DNA of 13,289 bases. It comes from JBJXFK01 sp046155505. Its GTDB lineage: Bacteria; Planctomycetota; Phycisphaerae; UBA1845; Fen-1342. The position numbers were made by a program, and so were the translations under genes. Shown one piece after another: positions 6,351-12,329 of the stretch. The stretch spans positions 1 through 13,289 of the forward strand of contig JBJXFK010000285.1 of NCBI GenBank assembly GCA_046155505.1, given 5' to 3'. Each line of letters opens with the position of its first letter. Position 1 is the first letter of the stretch. The notes beneath the pieces were generated by a model, which did not search any database, had not been told where the DNA came from, and saw only the letters and a program-made list of their open reading frames with translations.

Positions 6351-7454
6351 TCACAGCGCCTCCAAGCGCATCTTCAAATCACGATCCCGCAAGTCGCCGT
6401 GAAAATCATCCAGCCGCGTGCCCGCCAACACACCCGTGATATCGAACACATCTTTGTTGATGCGATGATCGGTCACGCGGTTCTGAGCGAAGTTATACGT
6501 GCGAACGCGGTCGCTGCGGTCGCCGCTGCCGACCATCGACTTACGCTCCGCGGCCATCTTCGCCTGCTGCGCCTGCACGATGTGCTCGTAGACGCGCGTC
6601 AGCATGATGCGGCGGGCCTTCGCCCGATTCTTGTGCTGGCTCTTGTCGTCGCGCATCGACACGGTAATGCCGGTCGGAATGTGCTCGAGCTTGATCGCGC
6701 TTTCGACCTTGTTCACGTTCTGGCCGCCGGGCCCGCCCGCGCGACTCGTGTGCTCCAGTACGTCTTTTTCCCAGTTGATCTCGACCTCGACCTCGTCCGG
6801 CTCGGGCAATACCGCAACCGTGGCCGCCGACGTGTGAATGCGACCCTGCGTTTCGGTTTTGGGCACGCGCTGCACGCGATGCCCGCCGGCCTCGAATCGA
6901 AGATTCAGATACGCCTCTTCGCCGATGACGTTCAAAATCGCTTCGCGGATGCCGCCCTGCTCGCCCTCGGAGAGCGAGAGCACTTCGCTCTTGAGCCCGT
7001 GCGTCGCGGCGTACGCCTGATACATGTTGAGCAAGTCGCCAGCGAACAGGGCCGCTTCGTCGCCGCCAGTGCCGGCCCGGATTTCGACCAGAATGCTGCG
7101 AATCTTGGCTTCGTCGCCGGTGACGAGGCGCTCGATCAACGCTTGCAACAGCTCTTCGCGTCGCGTCGAAAGTGCCGGCAACTCGGCTTTCGCGATCTCG
7201 CGCAGGTCGGCGTCGCCGCCCTCGTCGAGAATGCCCTGCATCTCCTCAAGTTGGGCCGTGACTGCGCGAAACTCGCGGTAGAACTTCAGGATCTTCTCAA
7301 GCTGGCCGTGCTCTTGCGCGAGCTTGACGACGAGCACGCCGTTCGACGCGACCTCGGGCGAGTTCATCTGGGCCGCGACGTCGTCGCTGCGGCGCGCCAT
7401 GTCTTCGACGCGCGTCATCCACGGCGGATCGGGAAACTTGGAAACGGCGGACAT
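6351..7454 (-). CDS. prfA: Peptide chain release factor 1
   Basis: RF1 reads UAA and UAG stop codons in the ribosomal A site and triggers peptide release. The 367 residues match the family length (about 360). The catalytic GGQ is at residues 243-245 within AGGPGGQNVNKVES. The stop-codon reading motif of RF1, PxT, is present as PKT (198-200) in HRVQRVPKTETQGRIHTSA, where RF2 would have SPF; the middle residue is Lys where E. coli has Ala. IRAGTGGDEAALFAGDL (125-141) is also typical. The ATG at 7454 is chosen because GGAG lies 8 bases upstream and because the open frame further up runs through an intergenic repeat. It follows rpmE on the same strand, a conserved pairing, but a terminator-like hairpin and a repeat lie between them. 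prmC, which often follows, is absent. Confidence 0.96.
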   Translation of the reverse strand: MSAVSKFPDPPWMTRVEDMARRSDDVAAQMNSPEVASNGVLVVKLAQEHGQLEKILKFYREFRAVTAQLEEMQGILDEGGDADLREIAKAELPALSTRREELLQALIERLVTGDEAKIRSILVEIRAGTGGDEAALFAGDLLNMYQAYAATHGLKSEVLSLSEGEQGGIREAILNVIGEEAYLNLRFEAGGHRVQRVPKTETQGRIHTSAATVAVLPEPDEVEVEINWEKDVLEHTSRAGGPGGQNVNKVESAIKLEHIPTGITVSMRDDKSQHKNRAKARRIMLTRVYEHIVQAQQAKMAAERKSMVGSGDRSDRVRTYNFAQNRVTDHRINKDVFDITGVLAGTRLDDFHGDLRDRDLKMRLEAL

Positions 7455-7468
7455 GGCAGACTCCGTCT

Positions 7469-7559
7469 GAGTAGCGAGTGGCGAGTATCGAGTATCGAGT
7501 TGGAGAGCGTGCCACGCGAACCAGCGCGTCTTCAACTCGCTACTCGCAATTCGCTACTC
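7469..7559. repeat. Inverted-arm repeat between rpmE and prfA
   Basis: The left arm (7469-7506) contains repeated GAGTATC/GCGAGT units (GTATCGAGTATCGAGT); the right arm (7530-7559, TCAACTCGCTACTCGC...) is its imperfect reverse complement. The arms flank a short GC-rich core. Similar low-complexity arms, encoding 'ATRYS'-like peptides if translated, recur in many bacterial intergenic spaces. It lies immediately upstream of the prfA ribosome binding site. Confidence 0.7.
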
Positions 7560-7564
7560 TGAAC

Positions 7565-7615
7565 TTCCCTGAAAGGGAAAGGGACGGCCCGGCGCTGCTC
7601 GCACCGTCCGTCCCT
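7565..7615 (-). terminator. Terminator-like double hairpin after rpmE
   Basis: On the minus strand AGGGACGG (7615-7608) and CCGTCCCT (7587-7580) form an 8-bp stem, followed by TTCCCTTTC, which starts a second small hairpin (TTCCCT-GAA-AGGGAA, 7565-7579). It begins 20 bases after the rpmE stop. The T-run is interrupted by C residues, so termination may be partial and allow some read-through into prfA. Confidence 0.5.
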
Positions 7616-7635
7616 GAAATCTCGAATCAGCGTAG

Positions 7636-7872
7636 CTACTTGGCAGCAGCGGCGGCGGCCTTCGGCGTGAAGTAATTGCCGCCGAACTTCTTCTGGAACC
7701 GCTCGACGCGACCGGCGGTGTCGACGAACTTCTGCTTGCCCGTGAAGAACGGGTGACAAGCCGAGCAGATGTCGACCTTGATCTCGGCCAGCGTCGCCCG
7801 CGTCTCGAATTTATTGCCGCACGCACACGAGGCGTTGCACTTCACATACTTCGGATGGATGTCCGCTTTCAT
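7636..7872 (-). CDS. rpmE: 50S ribosomal protein L31 (zinc-binding form)
   Basis: L31 sits on the large subunit and bridges to the small subunit head. The 78 residues start MKADIHPKY and contain the family signature CHPFFTGKQKFVDTAGRVERF. All four zinc ligands of the C+ form are present (Cys16, Cys18, Cys36, Cys39), so this is the zinc-containing version, not the zinc-free paralogue made under zinc limitation. The ATG at 7872 has GGAG 8 bases upstream and gives the family start; an ATG at 7878 would have only a 2-base spacer. An alanine-rich tail with a final Lys extends beyond the E. coli protein. A good promoter lies directly upstream, so rpmE probably starts its own transcript. Confidence 0.96.
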   Translation of the reverse strand: MKADIHPKYVKCNASCACGNKFETRATLAEIKVDICSACHPFFTGKQKFVDTAGRVERFQKKFGGNYFTPKAAAAAAK

Positions 7873-7924
7873 GAGCATTACTCCGGCTGCCTACGGCATT
7901 CACCCGCCGCACGCTGAGCCGCGT

Positions 7925-7953
7925 ATTATGCCGAGAAACACGTCTGGAGGCAA
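7925..7953 (-). promoter_or_regulatory. Promoter of rpmE
   Basis: On the minus strand TTGCCT (7953-7948) and CATAAT (7930-7925) are separated by exactly 17 bases; CATAAT matches five of six and TTGCCT four of six consensus bases. The start site would be near 7918, about 46 bases before the ATG at 7872. Confidence 0.6.
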
Positions 7954-8094
7954 ATCGTTGGGCGGATTCCGGCGGCAAATTTGTTCCGTAAATCATTGCT
8001 GTAAGAGAGCTTACGATTCTTGATCTTCGATTCGTTGCGTGCGCCCAGCTATTCGGTTGAATGTGGATCACCTAAGCGCAGGGCGGCTCGGGTG

Positions 8095-9246
8095 CTACGG
8101 CGGCGGTCGCGAGGCCGCGGGTTTCAACTCTGCGAACCACTGTCGCATCACCTGCTCGGCCGGCTTGTTCTTGGGCGTATAGCTGAAATCGCCCGGGCCG
8201 CCGTCGCTTTGGGTCCATTCCCACCACATGACGCCGTGCAGGCCGTCGGTATCGCCCCAGGCTTTGATGAACGCTTCGTAGAGGCGGCGCTGCTCTTCGA
8301 GTCCGGCGGCGCTGGCGGTTTGGTTCTGGTAGTAATTCCAGGGAGCCATCGCAGCGCCTTCCTGACTGCACCAGCCGACCTCGGTGAGGATCAGCGGCTT
8401 GCCGGTGGCCTCGCGCCATTTCAAAATCTGATCGCGGATCGGCTCCCACTTCTTCACGATCTCGTCAACGCTCGGGCTCTTCTTGTCGGCCAGCGTGTAG
8501 TAGCTGGTCATGCCGATGAAATCGAGCTTGTCCCAAAACTTCACCGGGTCGTAATGATCCCAATTGGCCGAGTAGCCGAGCTTGCCTTTGCGGAATCGCT
8601 CGCGGGCGATCTCAATCACCTTGATCCACTCGGCGGTGTTCTTTTCGGTGCTGACGAGTTCGGAGCCGACCATCATCCCGTCGGCCTCGCCCTCGGCGGC
8701 GATGTCGGCGAAGTGGCGGATGAAATCGCGATATTGCCGCCACCAGTCGGGCCAGTCGGGCGGTTCGATCACGCCGCGCCATTCGCTGCCGCGCGGGTGC
8801 GAGAGCAGGACGATCGGCATGAGGATGACTTTGAGGCCGCGATCCTGGGCGTGCTTGATGAGCGCGATCATCTCGCCCTTGGCCGGCGTGCGGCGAGCCT
8901 CGAGGAAAATCGCCTGTGATTTGGCGTGTTCCATGTAGCCGGCGGTGCTGAGCAGCAGCGAGTTTGCGCCTGTCGCGGCGATCTCGTCGAGGATCGGCGT
9001 GTAGGTGCGCAACACGTCATAGCCCCAGTTGATCTGAATCGCGACGCCGCGCAAGGGGATGCGCGCGGCGCTGGCCGGCACGCGGCTCGCCGGTTTTTCG
9101 GAGCGCGTGTCGGAAACGGGCGTGGCGGTGTCACCGTTGGCAGCGGCGGCGGGATTGTCATTGGGCGGCGTGCTGGTGGCGGAGCAGGCGGCGACGAACG
9201 ACGCCGCTCCGAGCAGGATGATGATCCATGCGCGTAGGGTGGGCAT
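8095..9246 (-). CDS. Lipoprotein with glycoside hydrolase TIM-barrel domain, GH113-like
   Basis: A 383-residue protein. The leader MPTLRAWIIILLGAASFVAAC has a basic n-region, a hydrophobic core and a lipobox VAAC, so Cys21 should be lipid-modified and the enzyme anchored in a membrane facing the periplasm or outside. A Pro/Ala/Thr linker (22-60) leads to a barrel (about 64-372) beginning LRGVAIQINWGY. The region resembles GH113 beta-mannanases; GSEL (Glu196) and LTEVGW (Glu289) fit the acid/base and nucleophile positions. The substrate is therefore probably a beta-mannan-like polysaccharide, by inference. The start at 9246 is chosen for the clean signal peptide; ATG 9261 and GTG 9327 are in frame but would translate an inverted repeat. 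The gene follows ybaB, where recR is often found. Confidence 0.82.
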   Translation of the reverse strand: MPTLRAWIIILLGAASFVAACSATSTPPNDNPAAAANGDTATPVSDTRSEKPASRVPASAARIPLRGVAIQINWGYDVLRTYTPILDEIAATGANSLLLSTAGYMEHAKSQAIFLEARRTPAKGEMIALIKHAQDRGLKVILMPIVLLSHPRGSEWRGVIEPPDWPDWWRQYRDFIRHFADIAAEGEADGMMVGSELVSTEKNTAEWIKVIEIARERFRKGKLGYSANWDHYDPVKFWDKLDFIGMTSYYTLADKKSPSVDEIVKKWEPIRDQILKWREATGKPLILTEVGWCSQEGAAMAPWNYYQNQTASAAGLEEQRRLYEAFIKAWGDTDGLHGVMWWEWTQSDGGPGDFSYTPKNKPAEQVMRQWFAELKPAASRPPP

Positions 9247-9306
9247 CGCCCACCATTGCATGCCCTCTCGACGACCGATCGAATGGTGGGCGATGCCCAC
9301 CCTACG
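9233..9306. repeat. Perfect 25-bp inverted repeat (MITE/REP-like) between ybaB and the GH113-like gene
   Basis: Arms 9233-9257 and 9282-9306 are exact reverse complements around a 24-bp core. Each arm also contains its own dyad (GGTGGGC-AT-CGCCCACC). The outer part of the left arm encodes the first codons (MPTL) of the lipoprotein on the minus strand. The pattern, which reads 'VGIAHH...WWAMPTL' when translated, is of a type I associate with dispersed planctomycete repeats. Confidence 0.9.
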
Positions 9307-9330
9307 GCTATTCACGCTGTTCCTCACTGA

Positions 9331-9669
9331 CTACTTGTTCAACATATCGAACATTCCCTGCAAATTGATCCCGCCCGCCGCCGCCTCGAGCTCTTTTTGG
9401 GCACCAATGCGGCTGTTTGCGATCGCGGCATTCGCGGCCGCGACGATTAGTTCTTCGCACAGCTCGACATCGCCGGCGCGGATGAGCGCCGGGTCGAGTT
9501 GCACGCGAATCAGCTCGCCTTTGCCGTCGACGGTTGTGCGCACCTGGCCGCCGCCGGCCTCGCCGATGAAGCGGGCGGCTTTCAGTCGCTCCTGGGCGGC
9601 CTTCATGTTTTCTTTGATTTGGCCGGCGTTTTTGAGCAGGCTCGCCATTTGTCCGAGATTGCCGAACAT
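9331..9669 (-). CDS. ybaB: Nucleoid-associated protein, YbaB/EbfC family
   Basis: A 112-residue homodimeric DNA-binding protein family member; E. coli YbaB has 109 residues. It begins MFGNLGQMASLLKNAGQIKENM, a helix rich in Lys and Gln, continues with the strand region GGGQVRTTVDGKGELIRVQLDP and ends with a long helix containing ELIVAAANAAIANSR. These are the usual parts of the tweezer-like fold. The start codon lies only 3 bases after the dnaX stop, with GGAG 7 bases upstream inside the end of dnaX, so the two are almost certainly co-translated. dnaX-ybaB is a conserved gene pair, normally continued by recR, which is not found here. Confidence 0.95.
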   Translation of the reverse strand: MFGNLGQMASLLKNAGQIKENMKAAQERLKAARFIGEAGGGQVRTTVDGKGELIRVQLDPALIRAGDVELCEELIVAAANAAIANSRIGAQKELEAAAGGINLQGMFDMLNK

Positions 9670-9672
9670 GGG

Positions 9673-11394
9673 TTACTCCGAATCGTCAGTCGGCACAGCC
9701 GGAGCGGCGTGCACGATGCGTTGCATGTTTACGATCATTCCGTCGAAGAGATCGAGTGCCTGCGTAACGACCGGGTCGTGCATGATTTTTGCACGCATCT
9801 CGGCGGAAACGGGCAGGGCCATGGGGCGAAGGTCGGCGGTGCGCGGCGACGTGGCGGCGGGGGAGTCCGGGGTGTCGTCGTCGCCATCGTCCGAGGGTTC
9901 GAGTGCCGTTGTGTCGAAGTCAACGCGGTCGGGGGCGGGCGCGAGGTCGTCAGTCCGAACCCCGAGCGCGAGCGAGTGGGGTGATTCGCTGGGCGCGGGC
10001 GTGCTGGTTGAGCGAGTGACCCCGCTCGCTTGCGCTCGGGGTTCCGATGCGAGGTTCGGCCTGCCTGTTTGCGCTCGGGGTTCGGGCGTGATTGCGTACG
10101 AGCGCGATTCGATGGCCGCCGCAGCCGAGGGCGGCTGCTCCACAACGCGGGGGTCGGTTACGACGAACGCCGGCTCAGCGGTACGCGCCGCCGGGGCGAT
10201 CGATGCGGGCATCGGGACGACGCTGGTCAGGGTCTTTTTTTTTTCGATGGGGTCGGCGTTGCCGGCGGCTCGCGCCAGGAGCGTTTCGAGCGCCGTCCAT
10301 TGCTTCATGTGCGACAGGCGAACGACCACCGCGTCGGTGAGCGCACGACCCGAACCGCTGAATCGTACATTTCGCCGCAACTCTTCGAGCATGGCGATCA
10401 TCTGCACGAACTGCGACAACTCGAACGCGGCGGAGAGCGTTTTGTACGAATCGCGACCGCCAGCGGGCACGTCAACCATCGGCGCATCGATGCCGCAGGC
10501 GCGAATGAGCATCAGGCTGCGCGCTACTTCGATGGCATCTGTGCAAAGCGACTCCAGCCCGCGACCACTGGCGAGAATTTCATCGACTTTCGCCAGCGCG
10601 GCGGCGGCATCGCCCGCGGCCGCGCACTGGAGCAATGCGAAGACCTGCTCGTCCTGCGCCGGCGGCAGAATTTCGTCGAGTACGTCCGCCGACACTCGTT
10701 TCGGCGACACGCTGATGAGTTGATCCAGCAAACTGAGCGCGTCACGCATCGAGCCGTTCGCCAGCCGCGCGATGCGCTTGGCGACGGCGTCGTCCATCGC
10801 CGTGCCTTCGTCGGCGGCGATTTTCGTCACGACGCCGGCGATTTCGTCTGCGCCGATGTTGCGGAAGTTGAAGCACTGGCAGCGGCTGCGAATCGTCGCC
10901 GGAACTTTTTGAATTTCGGTGGTGGCCAGGATGAACTTCACATGGTCGGGCGGCTCTTCGAGCGTTTTGAGCAGGGCGTTGAACGCGCCAGTCGAGAGCA
11001 TGTGTACTTCGTCGATGATGTAGATCTTGAAGCGGGCGCGGGCCGGGCGAAACGCCGTGTTCGCCCGCAACTCGCGAATGTTGTCGACGCCGGTGTTACT
11101 CGCGGCGTCGATTTCGACGACGTCAATGTCCTGTCCCTCGGCGATGCCCTTGCACGAATCGCATTCGAGGCACGGCTTGGTCGTCGGCCCGTCTGCCTTC
11201 AGGCAGTTCAGCGCCTTGGCGAGGATGCGGGCCATGCTGGTCTTGCCGACGCCGCGCGTGCCGGTGAAGAGGTAGCCGTGATGGATGCGCGCAGCGGTGA
11301 TGGAGTTGACGAGCGTGGTCGCGATCGGCTCCTGGCCGACGACCTCGTCAAACGTGCGGCTGCGATATTTGCGGGCGAGAACGGTGTAAGCCAC
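9673..11394 (-). CDS. dnaX: DNA polymerase III subunits gamma and tau
   Basis: The clamp-loader ATPase, 573 residues as the full tau form. Start is GTG at 11394 with GAGG about 6 bases upstream. Visible: Walker A GTRGVGKT (45-52); zinc module Cys64, Cys75, Cys78, Cys81; Walker B IIDEVH (126-131); sensor/arginine finger TIRSRCQ (167-173); and NGSMRDALSLLDQL. The core (domains I-III) ends near residue 383. There a run of ten A residues (complement of 10235-10244) encodes EKKK (384-387); slippage there would give a gamma-like form. The following Pro/Ala-rich linker (about 388-520) contains in-frame dispersed repeats. A conserved-looking C-terminal segment (MRAKIMHDPVVTQALDLF) is kept, so tau should still contact the polymerase. 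The SRP RNA gene lies upstream and ybaB follows at 3 bases, as in many bacteria. Confidence 0.96.
   Translation of the reverse strand: MAYTVLARKYRSRTFDEVVGQEPIATTLVNSITAARIHHGYLFTGTRGVGKTSMARILAKALNCLKADGPTTKPCLECDSCKGIAEGQDIDVVEIDAASNTGVDNIRELRANTAFRPARARFKIYIIDEVHMLSTGAFNALLKTLEEPPDHVKFILATTEIQKVPATIRSRCQCFNFRNIGADEIAGVVTKIAADEGTAMDDAVAKRIARLANGSMRDALSLLDQLISVSPKRVSADVLDEILPPAQDEQVFALLQCAAAGDAAAALAKVDEILASGRGLESLCTDAIEVARSLMLIRACGIDAPMVDVPAGGRDSYKTLSAAFELSQFVQMIAMLEELRRNVRFSGSGRALTDAVVVRLSHMKQWTALETLLARAAGNADPIEKKKTLTSVVPMPASIAPAARTAEPAFVVTDPRVVEQPPSAAAAIESRSYAITPEPRAQTGRPNLASEPRAQASGVTRSTSTPAPSESPHSLALGVRTDDLAPAPDRVDFDTTALEPSDDGDDDTPDSPAATSPRTADLRPMALPVSAEMRAKIMHDPVVTQALDLFDGMIVNMQRIVHAAPAVPTDDSE
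9957..10044. repeat. Inverted repeat inside the dnaX linker
   Basis: Arms 9957-9984 and 10017-10044 are reverse complements at 25 of 28 positions, 32 bases apart, containing CCCCGAGCGC and GCGCTCGGGG. A further direct copy of TTGCGCTCGGGGTTC occurs at 10069-10083, 39 bases (13 codons) after the one at 10030-10044. All are read in frame within dnaX. Confidence 0.85.
10120..10145 (-). repeat. 26-bp dispersed repeat, copy 2, inside dnaX
   Basis: Identical, as reverse complement, to 6009-6034. In the dnaX frame it encodes VEQPPSA within the tau linker. Confidence 0.85.
10235..10244 (-). promoter_or_regulatory. A10 slippage site in dnaX
   Basis: Ten consecutive A residues in the dnaX message spread over GAA AAA AAA AAG. 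One extra base leads to a TGA at 10177-10175 after 19 new codons; one base fewer gives TGA two codons later. A hairpin CGATG-CCCG-CATCG (10201-10214) lies 20 bases downstream. See the matching finding for the reasoning. Confidence 0.6.
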
Positions 11395-11410
11395 GAGCGC
11401 CTCAAGCGAA

Positions 11411-11556
11411 CGCAGAATTCAGAGTGAAGAATGCAGAACCGGTTCTGGACGTAGCACGTTCGCCCGTGGCCATGTTTGCGATGATGCGCAGTTGGAAAAA
11501 AGCCGCCGCGATGCGGGCGACCCTTCTGCATTCTGCATTCATCATTCTGCATTCAA
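11411..11556. repeat. Inverted-arm repeat between the SRP RNA gene and dnaX
   Basis: The right arm (11524-11556) is built of TTCTGCATTC units in three near copies; the left arm (11411-11438) holds the inverted version (GAATGCAGAA). A 14-bp perfect palindrome CAGAACCGGTTCTG sits at 11434-11447. The arms enclose the terminator below. Units of this kind, read as 'MQNAECRMQN', are common dispersed repeats in several phyla. Confidence 0.75.
11496..11521 (-). terminator. Intrinsic terminator downstream of the SRP RNA gene
   Basis: On the minus strand GUCG-(C)-CCGC, loop AUC, GCGGCGGC forms an 8-bp GC-rich stem with one bulged C, directly followed by TTTTTT (11501-11496). It lies about 45 bases after the end of the SRP RNA, with repeat units in between, and separates it from dnaX. 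Confidence 0.7.
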
Positions 11557-11565
11557 ATTTGTGCT

Positions 11566-11677
11566 TGCGGAAGGAGCCGGGTTGACGAAGCACGTGGACC
11601 AAGTCGGGTGGGCTGCTACCTTCCGATCCTGACCCGTTGTCCAGCCGGCGCACTGCCCCGGCCCGACTCCATCCGCA
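11566..11677 (-). ncRNA. ffs: Signal recognition particle RNA, small (4.5S-like) bacterial type
   Basis: The RNA core of the signal recognition particle, which binds Ffh and directs membrane and secreted proteins to the translocon. The conserved domain IV is clear: GTCAGGATCGGAAGGTAGCA (minus strand, within about 11636-11607), with the GGAA tetraloop and the Ffh-binding internal loop bases; E. coli has GTCAGGTCCGGAAGGAAGCA. The ends form a long helix: the 5' TGCGGA-T-GGAGTCGGG (11677-11662) pairs with the 3' CCCGGCTCC-T-TCCGCA (11581-11566), 15 pairs with one U-U mismatch and one G-U pair. This gives about 112 nt, the size of the small form without an Alu domain. It lies upstream of dnaX, a frequent location. 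Exact ends could shift by a few bases, up to 11680/11563. Confidence 0.93.
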
Positions 11678-11689
11678 GGCACGCGGGGG

Positions 11690-11695
11690 ATAATA
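11690..11695 (-). promoter_or_regulatory. -10 box of the SRP RNA gene
   Basis: TATTAT on the minus strand matches five of six consensus bases. Transcription would begin near 11684-11680, agreeing with the 5' end deduced from the terminal helix. The -35 region (around 11713-11718, TACTCA) is weak. Confidence 0.55.
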
Positions 11696-11768
11696 AGGGC
11701 AAACGGGATGGGTGAGTAGCAGGTGCATGCTCGGAGCGCGCGTGCGCTGATAGCCGGGTGCCACACAC

Positions 11769-12275
11769 TCACGGGCCGACCGGGAAGAGCGGCTTGTATT
11801 CGGGTACGCGTATGAAGCGCTGCGAGACGCTCACGCCTTGCTGCTCATAGTCGTGGATGGTGCCGCCGCCGGTGTTTTGTGATGCATCGGTTTCATAGCG
11901 GCCCGAGCCGTCGAGGGCGATGCCGGAAACGGTTTGTTGCTTGAAGATCGCGTGTCGGCGCTCGGTGGCGACGAGTTCGTATGTGGACGAGCCGGACGCG
12001 TCGATGACTTCGAGTGCGGCACCGACTCGCATCTGTGCCTGCGTGAAATCGACGCCGTTGACGCGTGTGCGGAGAACGGACATAGGGCGGCTCAAATCGC
12101 GCCGAACAAAGACGGCGGCTTCGTCGACTTCCAGTGAGGCGATGCCGGGGATGAGGTCGATGGGTTCGGGTTCGTTGGGGCCGCGCTTCTGTGCGCAGCC
12201 CGTTATGGCAAACACAGCGGTGATGGTTACAGCGACCGCAAGAAGTTGACCGTCCGCTTGTGTCAGTAGGCTCAT
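11769..12275 (-). CDS. Small lipoprotein of unknown function
   Basis: I do not recognise this 168-residue protein. Residues 1-27 form a lipoprotein signal: a hydrophobic core LLAVAVTITAVFAITGC with lipobox ITGC and Cys27 as the lipid-attachment site. The mature part (EPEPIDLIPGIASLEVDEAAVFVRRD as positions about 34-59) is mostly predicted strand with alternating hydrophobic residues, and is rich in Val, Ser and Thr, with no Cys after the lipobox. The ATG at 12275 puts the signal at the right distance; an in-frame GTG at 12323 would add an unlikely 16-residue extension. It lies between the discoidin-like gene (54 bases upstream) and the SRP RNA gene. It could be co-transcribed with the former; no function follows from that. 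Confidence 0.7.
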   Translation of the reverse strand: MSLLTQADGQLLAVAVTITAVFAITGCAQKRGPNEPEPIDLIPGIASLEVDEAAVFVRRDLSRPMSVLRTRVNGVDFTQAQMRVGAALEVIDASGSSTYELVATERRHAIFKQQTVSGIALDGSGRYETDASQNTGGGTIHDYEQQGVSVSQRFIRVPEYKPLFPVGP

Positions 12276-12329
12276 CGCTCGGTCGCCACCTGAATCACCA
12301 CACGCCGCTACCGGTATTCGCACGCCCGC

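Noticed and set aside
6234..7562. Long plus-strand open frame (442 codons) opposite prfA
   Set aside because: It is the antisense shadow of a clear release factor gene with the GGQ motif; such open antisense frames are expected in GC-rich DNA.
8000..8014. GTAAG-AGAG-CTTAC hairpin upstream of rpmE considered as terminator of the GH113-like gene
   Set aside because: Stem of only 5 bp with A/T pairs and no T-run; position 80 bases after the GH113-like stop gives no further support.
8095..9327. Longer GH113-like protein starting at GTG 9327
   Set aside because: The extra 27 residues would translate the inverted repeat and bury the lipoprotein signal away from the N-terminus.
9059..10723. Long plus-strand open frame (554 codons) across the GH113-like gene, ybaB and dnaX
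   Set aside because: It spans three well-supported minus-strand genes and reads as Ser/Ala/Arg-rich shadow sequence without recognisable domains.
10030..11427. Plus-strand open frame (465 codons) opposite dnaX
   Set aside because: Arg/Asp-rich shadow of dnaX, whose motifs on the minus strand are unambiguous.
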